A stretch of 64,000 nt of DNA from Mesorhabditis belari. Taxonomy: Eukaryota > Nematoda > Chromadorea > Rhabditida > Rhabditidae. The stretch covers positions 930,001 through 994,000 of the forward strand of contig CAUEEP010000743.1 of NCBI GenBank assembly GCA_958450365.1. The letters run 5' to 3'. How positions within the stretch are numbered: the stretch's first letter is position 1; every line of letters begins with the position of its first letter. The notes under the pieces were generated by a model, which saw only the letters and a list, made by a program, of their open reading frames with translations, searched no databases and was not told where the DNA came from. This document shows positions 1 through 11,101 of the stretch, in pieces. The position numbers were made by a program, and so were the translations under genes.

Positions 1-2590
1 AGAAAAGAAATAGAAAAAGAAAAAGGGAGACTTTTGGCGTAACCCTCAATAGATCTCTTTCCTTTGTCCGGCACGAATGATGAAGTAGATTGAAATTTGT
101 GCGAAAGGAAGGCCTAGATCTCTAAAGGCTTAAAATTATAACTAAAAGACAAAAAAAGAAAAGAAAGAAAAGAAAGGAAAGAAAAGAAAGGAAAAAAGAT
201 TTTAGGATGATACATGCTTTGAAATTCTTGGAAAAGTCGCCGACATCGAGCAGCCAAGACGACACATCAGTCGCCACATTAACATCAAGTTCAACTGCAC
301 TGGTTTGATTTTTAGATTTATTAATGTACTTTTCAAGTACTATATAGTAATACTATACAGTTTTTGATCAAATATCTGACTTTTTTTTTTGGTTGAATGA
401 TCGGTGGATTGGTAGGAAAAGAGACATTGCTCACTTGCGCAACCCAGTGATTTTATTTTTGAAGGGGTAATCGCTCGGAGAAAACAGAAAACAGCCGACT
501 CTTCCCGTTTCCCGAAAAATGGTGTGCGGAGATTTACGGGGAAATTCTATCAAATTTCAAAGCTCTTTCAAAGAAAAGGACTCCCATCCATTTGTGAGCT
601 AATGATGAAGAAGGTCCAGTGAAGGAAGCTAAGGATATCCCCCACTCGCTCACTCTTGCATTGTCCACTCGTAATTGGGCCCCGAATCTCTCTTTCTTTC
701 TCTCTTTCTAAGACTTTCCAATTTGTGGAACATAAAGAGACGCCTTTCTCGAAGTAACTGATTTAATTTTATAGGATTTCCTTTTCATTTAAAATATTCA
801 ATGTTTAAGAAACTCCATGAGTAACCATTTTTGGGCAGATGGGGTTTTTATTTCGAGAACAGATGGTCTTCGGTTGGTTTTTACAGTGTGCACTGGACAA
901 AAGGCCGAAATTCATACTTTGCTTGATGTGCACCGGTTTTTCAACGAATTGAAAACAGGGGAAAAGAGTCAAGATTTTGGGTGGAGGTGATTTTCTGGAC
1001 AGATGTTCGAGGGGATCTCCCGAGTGCCACCAAGCCTCCAGGCGAAATTTGCTCGAGTGGCCGTAAGAACGCCTCTTAATTTATCGACTAATGCGAAAGA
1101 TTTTTGAAAAATCCCCCTTTCGACTAGGGGCTTCCATTTTGACAAACAAATGAGGGTGACTGACTGAGTCGATATCATGTTACGTCTCCACAAAAATGGT
1201 CATTCAATATAGAGTTGGCAGCTGTATTTACAGTGAGATCCACTTACTCGATTCCCCTTCGGTCATCCCCAATGTATGGAGAATTTTGAGGGACATAAAG
1301 AAAACTCCTTCTGCACCAGCACTGGGGCATCTAGAGGCACAGGTAGAGGGTCAAGTGGTCTCTTCATGAGAGCCCACACAAAAGCTCCCCGACTCTCGGG
1401 CACACATTACCCCTTTTAAGAATACATTTGACTGTCTATCAAAAGTATTGATTCAATTTTTCTTCACGTAAAAAGGACTTTTGCATGATTGTTCAGTCGT
1501 CTAGAAGAAATTGTACGCACAAAGGAAAGCCTTTGTAGTAAAAATGCATAGAAAAACGGCTCTCTTGCAGAGCGTTCAGCATGGATGGTGAATTCAATTT
1601 AACGAAGGAGAAGACGAGGGAAGAGTACTCAATTTCGGGGACTTGAAATAGGCAAAGACCTACACTCAATCAGTTTCCTCCAAACTCGTTTTATTCTCTC
1701 TCTCAGGTGGAAAATGTTGAATCGATTCCGAAATTTTCTTGACCATATTTTGAGACGCATTTACCAATCCATTATTCAAATCCGCACAAAGAAAAACAGT
1801 GGCTCAAATGAAAAGAGCCGCCATAAAAGGACATTGCATAACGTCATTTGCATAAGTGGCTTGCATAAAACCACTGATTTGACTTATTGACTCAAAACAT
1901 TTAGAAGAAAAAGTCGAAGAAAAGCTAGAAAGCTAGAAAGCTAGAGAGCTAGAAAGCTAGAAAAGCTAGAAAGCTAGAAAAGTTAGAAAGCTAGAGAGCT
2001 AGAAAGCTGGAAAGCTATAAAAGCTAGAAAGCTAGAAAGCTAGAAAGCTAGAAAGCTAGAAAGCTAGAAAGCTAGAAAAGCTAGAAAGCTAGAAAGCTAG
2101 AAAAGCTAAAAACTCTTGCTAAAAATAGCAAAGTTTCCCGAATCTTTTGCAAAGAAAAAAACTCGTGAGATCGGATTTCGGAGGTGACAAAGTTCAGGAA
2201 CATTTCGCCATGTGATTCTTTGAAATTACGTCGAATTTTTCTCATTAAACTTTCTCATTTCAGGATTTACATTCTAAATGACAAGAGGCAGTGAGAGTAG
2301 GTTTTTGAGAAGAAAAGTCAAAAAAAGGGAAAGGAATTGGTAAAGGGAGGTGAAGGAGTCATTTCAAAAGCGAAAGAAGGGGGATACTCTATGAATACGA
2401 AATCGAATGGCAATAGATTCGCACCTCAAAACCTTTTACAAATGCACATTTCTTTTTAAAAGAAAAGAGGGTGATCGCAATTGCTGTAGAAGTCCAAAAC
2501 CCAATGGTTTATCAGTAATAAGTACAAATTTTGAGTTCCTTTACTTTTGCGTTAAAGTAATGATGATTAAAACAAGAAAAAATGTTAATT
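1..2590. other. No gene supported
   Basis: No exon series with matching splice phases or recognisable protein family was found on either strand. The stretch holds purine-rich simple sequence near 130-200, AT-rich DNA and the tandem repeat at 1920-2110. A possible trans-splice-like acceptor at 2256-2264 is followed by a short ATG-led segment (2278-2297), which could be a 5' exon of the EGF-CUB gene downstream, but no frame link could be shown. No astacin-type HExxH motif was seen, although EGF-CUB tails often follow such a domain in nematodes. Confidence 0.5.
1915..2110. repeat. 8-bp tandem repeat GAAAGCTA
   Basis: About twenty near-identical copies of GAAAGCTA, some with GAGAGCTA or an extra A. 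Its palindromic AGCT core makes many short self-complementary sites. Simple minisatellite, no coding potential. Confidence 0.9.
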
Positions 2591-2596
2591 GTTTAG

Positions 2597-4624
2597 ATGG
2601 AAATATTGAATGTATGGTTAAATATTTAGAAAAATGCACAACAGAGTGCCAAAACGGCGGAGTGCTCGACGATGAATGCAAATGCTCGTGTCAATATGGT
2701 TTTAAAGGAGACAAGTAAGAATTGATCTTCATTTTAATCAACTTAAGTTAAGCACTAAATCTTTTAAATCAATGCTAGCTAGCTAGCTAGCTTTTAAGTG
2801 ATTAAATCATAATCTTTAGCTGTGAAAAGCTGAGCCGTGCTCATCAGTTTACTGACACGACTTGCGGGGTGATCAAGGCTCAACAATCTGGAAACATTGC
2901 TTTGAGGTTTCACTTGAGAAAAACGTCATTTTTTTTTATCCAGACATTTCAGCACTCACCCTGACAACTATCACAAACAAACTTTCTGCCAATGGCAAAT
3001 TAAGGTGAGTTGAAAGCTGAGAAGCTAATGAATCGATGAATATTTTCAGACCGAAGATCCATGGGATGTGATCGAGTTGTCGTTTGATGATTTCGATTTG
3101 GATAATGATGAGTTGCCTCCAGGCCAACATTGCAACGATCTTTTCTACGTTTATGGAGCCTATGGCGTTGAGAATCCGTCAGTTTTCAAAGACACTGTAC
3201 TCGATTTTTGAATCTAAAAAGCTCATCATAAATTCGGCTGACCCAGAGAATCAGAAACAGGAAAACATTGCTCGTTTCATGCTAATTGCCGCCATTTGTG
3301 TGCGATGAGTCTGAGCCGGAAATGACAGATTGCCTTCTGACTGACTACTCAATGACTATCTTTACCCTTTTCTCGATTTCTCATTTGAAATTAGTTAACT
3401 TTTCCTAATAGAAAATGAAAGATATGCCTAAAGTTGAGTCATTGAAAACCTATTTTTTCAGAATTCCCTGTGATGGAGAGCGACCCCGAAAAATGCGCTC
3501 TGAATCGAATTGGTTGTTGATCGAGTTGCGCACGAATCCGTTCTCCGAGAAGGGTCACAAGGGACCCGAGATGAGATACCAAGTTGTCAACACAAAAAGT
3601 GGTTAGTTTCGTTGAAAATGAAGAAGATTTGAAAAGAATTTATCAATATGAAAAATTGTTTGTTCATTGATTCAACTCGTTCAACTCCCCCTTCTCCCAA
3701 TTGGGCTTCTCATTATCGAACGGAAGCGGTGAGAATCTCTGAACTCATCAAAAAGAAAGGAGTGCCAGAGGGAACTCAATCGCTTCCCCTTCTCTCCAAT
3801 TCCTTCTCCCGAATTTCAAGTGGCCTTCAAACCCTTGAAGTCAGCCCTGTGGCCCCATCAAGCAATTTAGAGCCGTGAATCAGAGTTTAAGTATAGGAGA
3901 AGGGGTCAAGGAATCGAAATTTTAAGTAAGAAATAAAATTTCTTAAGTATTAGATATTTCTTTCTTAGTAGATTTTGTTCTGACACATTTTGAGACAAGC
4001 TTAGCTTTGTTGAGCCTTAGCTTTGTTGAGTCTTAGCTTTGTTGAGTCTTAGCTTTGTTGAGCCTTAGCTTTGTTGAGCCTTTATTAGAACTTGAAGAAT
4101 CTAGCGAAAGTGTCAAAAAAAACACCAAAAAGAAACAAAGTTTAGTGATTTTTTACACTAAACTTTGTTTCTATTTGATGTTTTTTACACTATCGTTAGA
4201 CTCCTCAAGTTCTAAGAACTTAGTTCTTAGAACTTGAGTTGAATAAAATGAAGATCAAGTCTTACTTGTCTCCTTTAAATCCATATTGACACGAGCATTT
4301 GCATTCGTCGTCGAGCAAATAGAAACAAATAGAAGCACAAAGTTTAGTGTAAAAAAAAACACTAAACTTTGTTTCTATTTGGTGTTTTTTACACTATCAC
4401 TAGATGCGTCAAGTTCTAAGAATTTAGCTCTTAGAACTTGAAGAATCTAGCGATAGTGTTAAAAAAATTAAGTCCTAAACAAAGTTCTAAACTTGTAAAA
4501 CTAAAACCTTTAATCTTTTCAAATTTCAGGGATCAAAACATTGTCGGAAGAGCAAACTTCCGTGTCCACCGCTGTGCTGTCTTCACTCCTCCCAATCGCT
4601 ATCGCCGCTCTTCGACTATTGTAA
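2597..4624 (+). CDS. EGF-CUB extracellular protein, 5' end unresolved
   Basis: Exons 2597-2714, 2820-2906, 2944-3004, 3050-3177, 3462-3601 and 4530-4624 join in phase. The product has an EGF-like module (CTTECQNGG, then CKCSCQYGFKGDNCEKL) followed by a CUB domain: TTCGVIKA, FCQWQIK, the acidic VIELSFDDFDL strand, and IPCDGERPRKM with SNWLLIELRTN near the end. The last exon adds a Ser/Thr linker and a hydrophobic tail (VSTAVLSSLLPIAIAALRLL, then stop), which looks like a GPI-anchor signal or a tail membrane segment. Nematode astacin (NAS) proteases end in EGF-CUB, but no catalytic domain was seen upstream, so this is either a non-enzymatic EGF-CUB protein or a remnant. The 928-nt last intron holds an inverted copy of the EGF exon end and several inverted repeats. 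Start exon is unknown. Confidence 0.7.
3998..4082. repeat. 16-bp tandem repeat in CUB-gene intron
   Basis: Five copies of TTAGCTTTGTTGAGCC/TC, beginning just after AAGC and running into the inverted repeat that follows. Intronic. Confidence 0.85.
4088..4470. repeat. Paired short inverted repeats with inverted EGF-exon fragment
   Basis: Two related hairpin units lie side by side. The first pairs 4088-4140 with 4157-4210; the second (about 4318-4470) repeats the same CACTAAACTTTGTTTCTATT core and the CAAGTTCTAAGAA flank. Between them 4259-4317 is the reverse complement of 2663-2720, the end of the EGF exon with its donor site, with about two mismatches. Looks like a small foldback element that carried a captured exon end. 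Confidence 0.8.
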
Positions 4625-5490
4625 ATGATCTCATCACAAAGAAAAACGACATTTGTTTTTTTTTATTTCTTGTTTTGTTTAAAAGCCCACAAATTACACT
4701 AGAATAAAAAAAAATAGTCAACTCGGGCATAAATGTTGTTTTCTTGTTGCTCGAGATTCCTCTTTCTTCACCAATGAGTCAAATATCACCTCATTTCGAA
4801 ACATTTTCAATGTATCTTTTTTTATTGTCTTCAAAAATGATCTTTTTCTTTTCATAAACGGGCATTTATTACCCTTTTCAAAAGCCTCTTACGGGGGTGG
4901 GACAAATGCGACCTTCTTTTTTTGCGAACCTGGACATTTGCGCACCTTTTTTTGCTGGAAACTGCGGAAAAGCGTTAAGTTGCGTAGTTTTTGCCTTTTA
5001 GCCCAAATTTGACGTGTCAGCGAGGTCTGATTTGTCGAAATTCGGAATCTACGCATACGATTCTCTTCTATGAAAACATTTTTGAAGCTCTACGACCTTT
5101 CCTAAGGCCTTTTCCAGCAAAAAAAAAGGTCAAGAATTTTCATATTTTTTGGCTAATGTTTTTAATTTTCAGCTTTATTTAATCTTTGCTGATTTCAAGA
5201 ATGTTTTTTTTTCTTAAAAATAATTTAATTTTTAAATAAATTCATTTTCTGTTCACCTCAATAGCTTTTTAGCTTTTTTTTATATTCATTCCTCTAACAA
5301 CAGCCATAATTGGATTGCCTTTCACTTTTTTTTTTGTAAATTCTGATAACATTGCCGTTTAAGATTTTTCTTTTCTCATTTAAAATACGCATTTTTCTTT
5401 CCTGTAATTGCTTTGATGTTTTAGAATAAATATTTATGTATTTGTATTAAGGAAAAAAGACATAAAGAATCAAAAAGGAAGATATTTTTG

Positions 5491-6002
5491 GGGGTAGGCT
5501 AATTTCCGCAGTTATGGCGAGTTGCGCAAATGATCCAGAGGATCATTTGCGCAACTCGCCATAACTTTCTTCTAAGTGGGCCAATCTTTATGATTTTGGT
5601 GTCATTTTGTTACACTTATTGAGATATACAAGATCAACACTTAGTTTACAACCTAATCTCTAAATATCTCTCAATATCTTTAAAGTTTTAAAGTATTACT
5701 TTAGAAAACTGGTTCATGAAATCCTTTATTATCTTGTTAACAATAACCAAATGAGTTTTGAAGAAAATATCTTTTTTCACGTATCTTTCTTATCGTTAAC
5801 AAGATAATAAAGGATTTCATGAACCAGTTTTCTAAAGTGATACTTTAAAACTTTAAAGATATTGAAAGATATTTAGAGATTAGGTTGTAAACTAAGTGTT
5901 GATCTTGTATATCTCAATAAGTGTAACAAAATGAAACTAAAATCATAAAGATTGGCCGACTTAGAAGAAAGTGATGGCGTGTTGCGGAAACTAGCCTACC
6001 CC
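5491..6002. mobile_element. Foldback element, family A (~512 bp)
   Basis: Begins GGGGTAGGCTAATTTCCGCA and ends with its near reverse complement. Arms of over 200 bp pair almost completely around a spacer near 5740-5790. Inside the left arm, 5512-5564 is an additional near-perfect short palindrome (GTTGCGCAAATGATCC core). No ORF. A related, longer member sits at 26575-28150. Non-autonomous DNA element; superfamily not assignable. Confidence 0.9.
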
Positions 6003-6210
6003 TATTTAAGCGATCACTAATCAAGCGATGCTTTGTCGGCTATCCTTTGCTCTACCTACCGTAGCCGCGTTTTTTCTGTGTCGAGAAAAAATTGGCTAGA
6101 CTAGTCACAATTGACCTCAATTCTGAACAAAAGGTAATGGAAATGTAAATTTCTGCTAATATTAAGCTATAGTTTTAATAAACATACTTATTTCAACTAC
6201 TTTCCAAAAA

Positions 6211-9200
6211 ATGAGCTTATTATGGTGGTTGTTTTTGTGTTTCTTTTTGAAAGTTGTGCACTCTTGGAGCAACGAGGAGTTGGCTTTGTATGATTTGGTC
6301 GAAGAAGTGCAAGGGAATTTCTATGAATTGTTCGAGATTCAGCAGGTGAATATTGTAAACAAATGTTTAAGTATTACTTCTTTCACACAAAAAAGAAAAT
6401 GAAAGGTTTATTGGATTTTTGAGAAATGAATAAAGAAAAGCATCAAAATCGTATGCAAAATCTCTAGATCTAGAGGTATTCATCTACCGTAAATACTGTA
6501 ATAGTACCCCACTCCCCTCGTACAGTCGCGTAGTCGCAAAAGTATTTTAGTATTTCATTTTTTTGCAAAGCACCCGTACTTTAAAAAATGCGTCTTTGGT
6601 ATCAAAAAATAGCTGAAATTCAGGGTTATTTTTTGATACCTAAACAAACATTGTAGCATAAACCAGTGTCGAGAAAAACTCGTTCAAAGCTAGACTACGC
6701 AACACTCCGCACCGTCGTCATGTGGGTGGGGTACTATTACAGTATTTACGGTAGATATATTCATTTTATTCTCATTTTCTTATGTGCAAAAACCTTGTTG
6801 AATGACGAGTATTAAAGTGAGAGAAAAAAATGTGACTTATAGGAGGCGTCACTCTCGGAAATCAAGAAAAACTATCGACGTTTGAGTCTCGAATGGCATC
6901 CCGACAGAAATCGAGCCGAGAATGCCGCCGAACGATTTCGACAAGTGAGAAAAAAAGAGCCTTTTATATACAAATTTGAAACATGTTAAGCCTTTAAGGT
7001 ACAAGAATAGCAAAAAAAATTAACTGCTTTCCAGATTGTTTCGGTGTACGAAGTGCTTAAATCAACGGAACTACGCGAAAAGTACAACGAAATTCTCATC
7101 AATGGCTTACCGAGTTGGAGAAGTGGTATCTACTACTACAGGTACTTTGAGGGCATTATCTGCTAAAGGAGGGGCTTAAATCAGGACCAATTCTCACTAA
7201 AACGAATAAAATGAATAGTTCCAATCGATTTCCCGGCCTCGAAAACCCGCAAGTACAAATTTACATCTACAAAGCAAAAGAAAAACCCCATGCAAATGAC
7301 TGGCAAGGTGTTCTTTGTGCGGTCTGGTAATTGCTCGCCATCTGGCACACCTTCCCGATAGATAGATGTTCCCTTTTGCAATCCGTAAAGCGAAAGGAAC
7401 GATGAGCGACTGAGCTTCGACTATTTTGGTCAATCATTAGACAACTTCGACGATTTTGCTCGATCATTAGACAACTTCGACGATTTTGTTCGATCGTTAG
7501 ACAGCTTCGACCATTTTGGTCGATCATTAGACAACTTCGAACATTTTGCTCGATCGTCCCGATTCTCATTCAAATATAACGACTTGAAGACAAAAAGAAA
7601 TTAAGGCGAGTTCGAAAAATGGGACTCGGCGAGGCGATGCTGATTTTGATTCCTTTACTCATCGGTGTCCATTATCTCATGTTATGGGGAGCCTATTTCG
7701 AACAGTATCTAGTCGAGGTAAGAAAATATAAACTTTCATTTGAATAAGAAAAGTTTTAGACTCAAAAGAAGGTGAAGGTGAAAAGGGAAAAAGATCGATC
7801 TTCGGCTTTAGATGATGAGGCTCGACGTGTGGAATTGGTACTGTATAAGTATAAGATTTCTAAAAACAGGATTCAAATGCAATAGCCGCTTTTTTAGGCT
7901 CTGCAAGAGCACAAGCCGACTTGGTCGAAGATGTTGCCCTGTAAAACATGGAGAGGCTTTCTGAGTTTCATCACTCTGCTGCAGGAGTTATCGAAGAAAG
8001 AGCCGCCGTTAGAAGAGGTTCATTTTAAAGAACATATCGAATAATAGGATTTTGATCTATCGCACGGTTTCGTTGATGATCTATTCCCTAGTTTAAGCCA
8101 GTCATTCTCTCAATCTTCAATCTTTGTGGGTGGTCCCGTCCTTTACTCGTCTCTCTTCACTTTTCCTTCATCAAAACACCCGACTTTTCTTTCCTTTACA
8201 TTCGAAAACATTCAAGAATTCGAAATTCAAAATTTAAAATTCAAAATTCAAAATTCTTTTCAGAACGAAGAGCTCATTCGTCCTGTTCGCAATATTGTCC
8301 CATCTCAGCCACAACCAGTCTATGAATTTGCAGTAGCTAGAGATATCAAAGCGGTTTGGATTTTAAAGCTTTAAAAAAAAAAAAAAAATAGGTTACAAGT
8401 CACGATGAAAACGCTCGTAAAAAATATGAAATCGATGAAAAGGAAAGAGAAGCAAGTGAGTGCTTTCTATAAATGACCAAAAAAGATTTCCCAGTAAATT
8501 AGCAGCCTTTATTCAATTCAATATTTTAATAAATATAAAGTCCTATATAAAGAAATTGATATTTCATAGCAATTTCATAGCAATTTCATAGCAATTTCAT
8601 AGCAATTTAATAACAATTTCATTTAGAATATTCAAAAGAGTCAGCGTGGACTTGTGATGAGTTGATGCTCCTTGTCAAATTGAGCACCGAAAAGTTCCCA
8701 TCTGGCACTCCAAATAGGTGAATTTTTTTTTAATAATTTAAATATTTGACTTAAAATTGAGTTTATACTGCCTTGATTGTTGTTTGTAATTAATTAAAAG
8801 AAAATTCAGATGGGATTTGATGGCGGCGGTGCTTCACAGAACTCCTGATGATGTTACGGCAATGGCTGGAAAGCTGAAAAGCATGAAAAGGGTCAGTTTA
8901 TTTATAAATTATGAGTTGAGTCGTTGAATTCGATAAAAATTCCTTTTTCAGGAAGAATACAACAAATTGTTGAGTGGACAAACGAGCGCCGTTGTTGCCG
9001 ATTTTTCGAAAGTCACGATACCACAGGTTTCTCAAGTTTTCTTAAATATTTTATAGATTTAAAACTTTTTGTGCTTTTGCAACTGCTTTTTGCATCAAAA
9101 AACTTTTCAGAATTTAAAATCGGTGACTTTGGATTGGACACAAGACGAGCAAAAAGCTTTCGAGCGAGCTCTCATCAAATATCCCAAGGGAGTCGATGCA

Positions 9201-9394
9201 CGGCGAGTTTTCCTTGAAAAATAAATATATTTTTCCTTGTAAATCTTTCAATGACTTGTTATTGAAAAAGAAATTTTAGTTGGGATCAAATCGCGAAAGA
9301 AATGGGAACAAGGAGTAAAGGCGAGTGTTTCGAGCGCTTCAAGCAGATTGCTGAAGCGGTCCGTTTACGCAAAGCACAACAGAACGCAAAATAA
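6211..9394 (+). CDS. DNAJC1: ER J-domain/SANT protein, DNAJC1 (ERdj1/MTJ1) type
   Basis: Thirteen exons (6211-6345, 6843-6944, 7035-7141, 7606-7717, 7760-7837, 7898-8017, 8264-8353, 8392-8455, 8627-8717, 8810-8891, 8952-9026, 9111-9202, 9280-9394) give a continuous 420-aa frame. Order: signal peptide (MSLLWWLFLCFFLKVVHS), J-domain at about residues 34-110 with the HPD motif in SLEWHPDRNRAENAA, a membrane span (EAMLILIPLLIGVHYLMLW), a charged cytosolic stretch, then two SANT/Myb repeats (SAWTCDELMLLVKLS and LDWTQDEQKAFERA) as in DNAJC1. In that family the lumenal J-domain stimulates BiP and the SANT part is cytosolic. The last intron (9203-9279) keeps frame only with a GC donor (CACG|GCGAGT). 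Intron 1 hosts MITE 6485-6753 and intron 3 a 30-bp minisatellite. Identity is strong; exact orthology is inferred. Confidence 0.93.
6485..6753. mobile_element. MITE family B, copy 1 (269 bp, TA-flanked)
   Basis: Ends TACCGTAAATACTGTAATAG inverted at both sides, outermost TA consistent with a TA target duplication as in Tc1/mariner elements. The interior also pairs (TATCAAAAAATAGC against GCTATTTTTTGATACC type arms). Copy 2 lies at 21523-21791 in opposite orientation. In intron 1 of the DNAJC1 gene. Confidence 0.92.
7410..7558. repeat. 30-bp minisatellite in DNAJC1 intron
   Basis: About 4.5 copies of a 30-bp unit around CGATCATTAGACAACTTCGA with CGATTTTGCT variants. Length is a multiple of three, so long spurious ORFs appear on the minus strand. 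Confidence 0.85.
8565..8626. repeat. 13-bp tandem repeat
   Basis: Four to five copies of CAATTTCATAG(CA) in an intron of the DNAJC1 gene, ending at the splice acceptor of exon 9. Confidence 0.8.
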
Positions 9395-11101
9395 TTTATT
9401 TATTAAAGAAAACCTACTGCTGATTAATATTTAAACTTAAAATTTAAACATTTCAATGTCAGGTGCTTTTTATATCATATCCAATTTTATATCATATCCT
9501 TTTTTTTCTATATCAGAGTGCCTTTTGTCTTTTGTGATTCATCGCAAATTTTCGGGTTTTCTACGGTTTTGAGAAATTTTTTCTGTTTTATTTGTATATT
9601 ATTTTTGCTTTTAAAAAAACGATTTTCTTTAATAAAATATTTATTTCTATACATACGTATAGCTCTAATAAAGTTTCTATCAACCGTAAACGAAAAGAAA
9701 AATATTGCTTGACTTTCGCAAAAGGATTTCAGGTTTTTTTTTGAGCTAAAAATTGTTACTTAAAAAAAAGAAAGAATTTTCCTAAATCTTGTAGAAATGT
9801 TTAATAGAATTTTATCTATAAAAATGCAAAATGAAAGAGCGAAAAAGTGGGCTGGTTTAAGGAATACCGTCTGCCTAAATGATAGGAATGGGGAACAGTA
9901 TCTATTGGGTTGGTGAATTAAAAACTGCGGGCTATTGTCATAGATGACAGTTTGAGCACTTTCTTCAAAAGAAACCCATTTTGGTGTCAAAGGAAAAGTT
10001 GTAGAGAATCAAAAATCAAGCATATATCCAAATTTTCAGAACGATTCAAAAACTGGTTTTCAAGAAATGCCAAATTTACGAAACTTTCACAAAACTTGCA
10101 TTTTAAGCGAAACTACTAAGTGTATCTTTTTGGAAATTTGGCTATAAGTCTAATTTTTGATTCTCTACAACTTTTCTATTGACATCAAAATGGGTTTCTT
10201 TTGAAGAAAGTGCTCAAACTGGGACATCTCCAGTCCTCGATTTTTGAGTCTCACACTTGTCTCACACACAAACCAAAATCCTACTACGAAAGAGGAATCC
10301 GCAAATTGCCTGTAAAATGGGCACAAGGCGTCAATAATAATGGAAATTATTTGGAATCAATTTATGGTTTTATGTTGACTAAATTTTAGTTCAAAGTCCG
10401 GCAGTTTTCAATTCACCAACCCAATACTACAGATAAGAAGAAAGGAAAGCTAAGGAACAAAAAAAGACATTTCTTTCCTAGATGGTCTTGTTAGCCCACA
10501 TGTTAGCCCACATGGAACGCTTAAAATCACATCAAATATAGCAATCATCGAAAGCATTTTGGAGATTTTAATTGTTACTGGAAAAAGTGGTGAGCAAACT
10601 GTTTTGTTCTCGGTTAAAAGGTGAACTTAGGCAACAACTACCGTACTCTGACTGTCTTTTTACATTTGAGATTACGGTAGCTTTCCCTGTGTACCTTTTT
10701 AGAAAATGATTTGAACACAGTCTACTAACGAATAAGTATACCTGGAAACGCTTTAAACGATGATAGGCACTGTAGCAAACGGCTTAAACGATGATAGGTG
10801 TACTGTAGGCTTAAAAACATCATTTCAAATTGTTTCATTAAGACAAAAGTCTGAAGTTTTAGACACCCATCTATTAAATCATTTCATATTCAGTGATGAG
10901 CATCTTGATGCTTTTAAAAGACAACTAACCTACAGTTAAAACTTTTTGAGAAATTGAGAAATGAGAACGGGAATTTAGACACTTTCCCGGCATTTCTACT
11001 TTTGAATCAAAGCTATGTACAAAGGAAAAGGAATTCGAGAAAACAAATGGAATGTATGGCAGTGTGGATTGGGGTTTCTTGATGAATCTCATTGTGCGCA
11101 T
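9395..11101. other. Intergenic space between convergent J-protein genes
   Basis: 3' flanks of the DNAJC1 gene (+) and the DNAJB6-like gene (-). It holds the mariner-end foldback 9903-10426, a small TACCGTA...TACGGTA inverted pair at about 10640-10682, and a short direct duplication of CTTAAACGATGATAGG at 10751-10798. No further exon was supported. Confidence 0.6.
9903..10426. mobile_element. Foldback MITE with mariner-type ends (~524 bp)
   Basis: Ends TATTGGGTTGGTGAATT inverted, matching the GGTTGG signature of mariner inverted repeats, with TA at both borders. Inner arms pair TTTGAGCACTTTCTTCAAAA with its complement near 10200, and AAAAATTAGAC/TTGATTCTCTACAAC sequences. No transposase. A diverged fragment of the arm (GAGCACTTTCTTTCAAATAA) is at 21228-21260. 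Confidence 0.9.

Noticed and set aside
1915..2110. CRISPR-like array
   Set aside because: Contiguous 8-bp tandem repeat without spacers in a eukaryotic genome.
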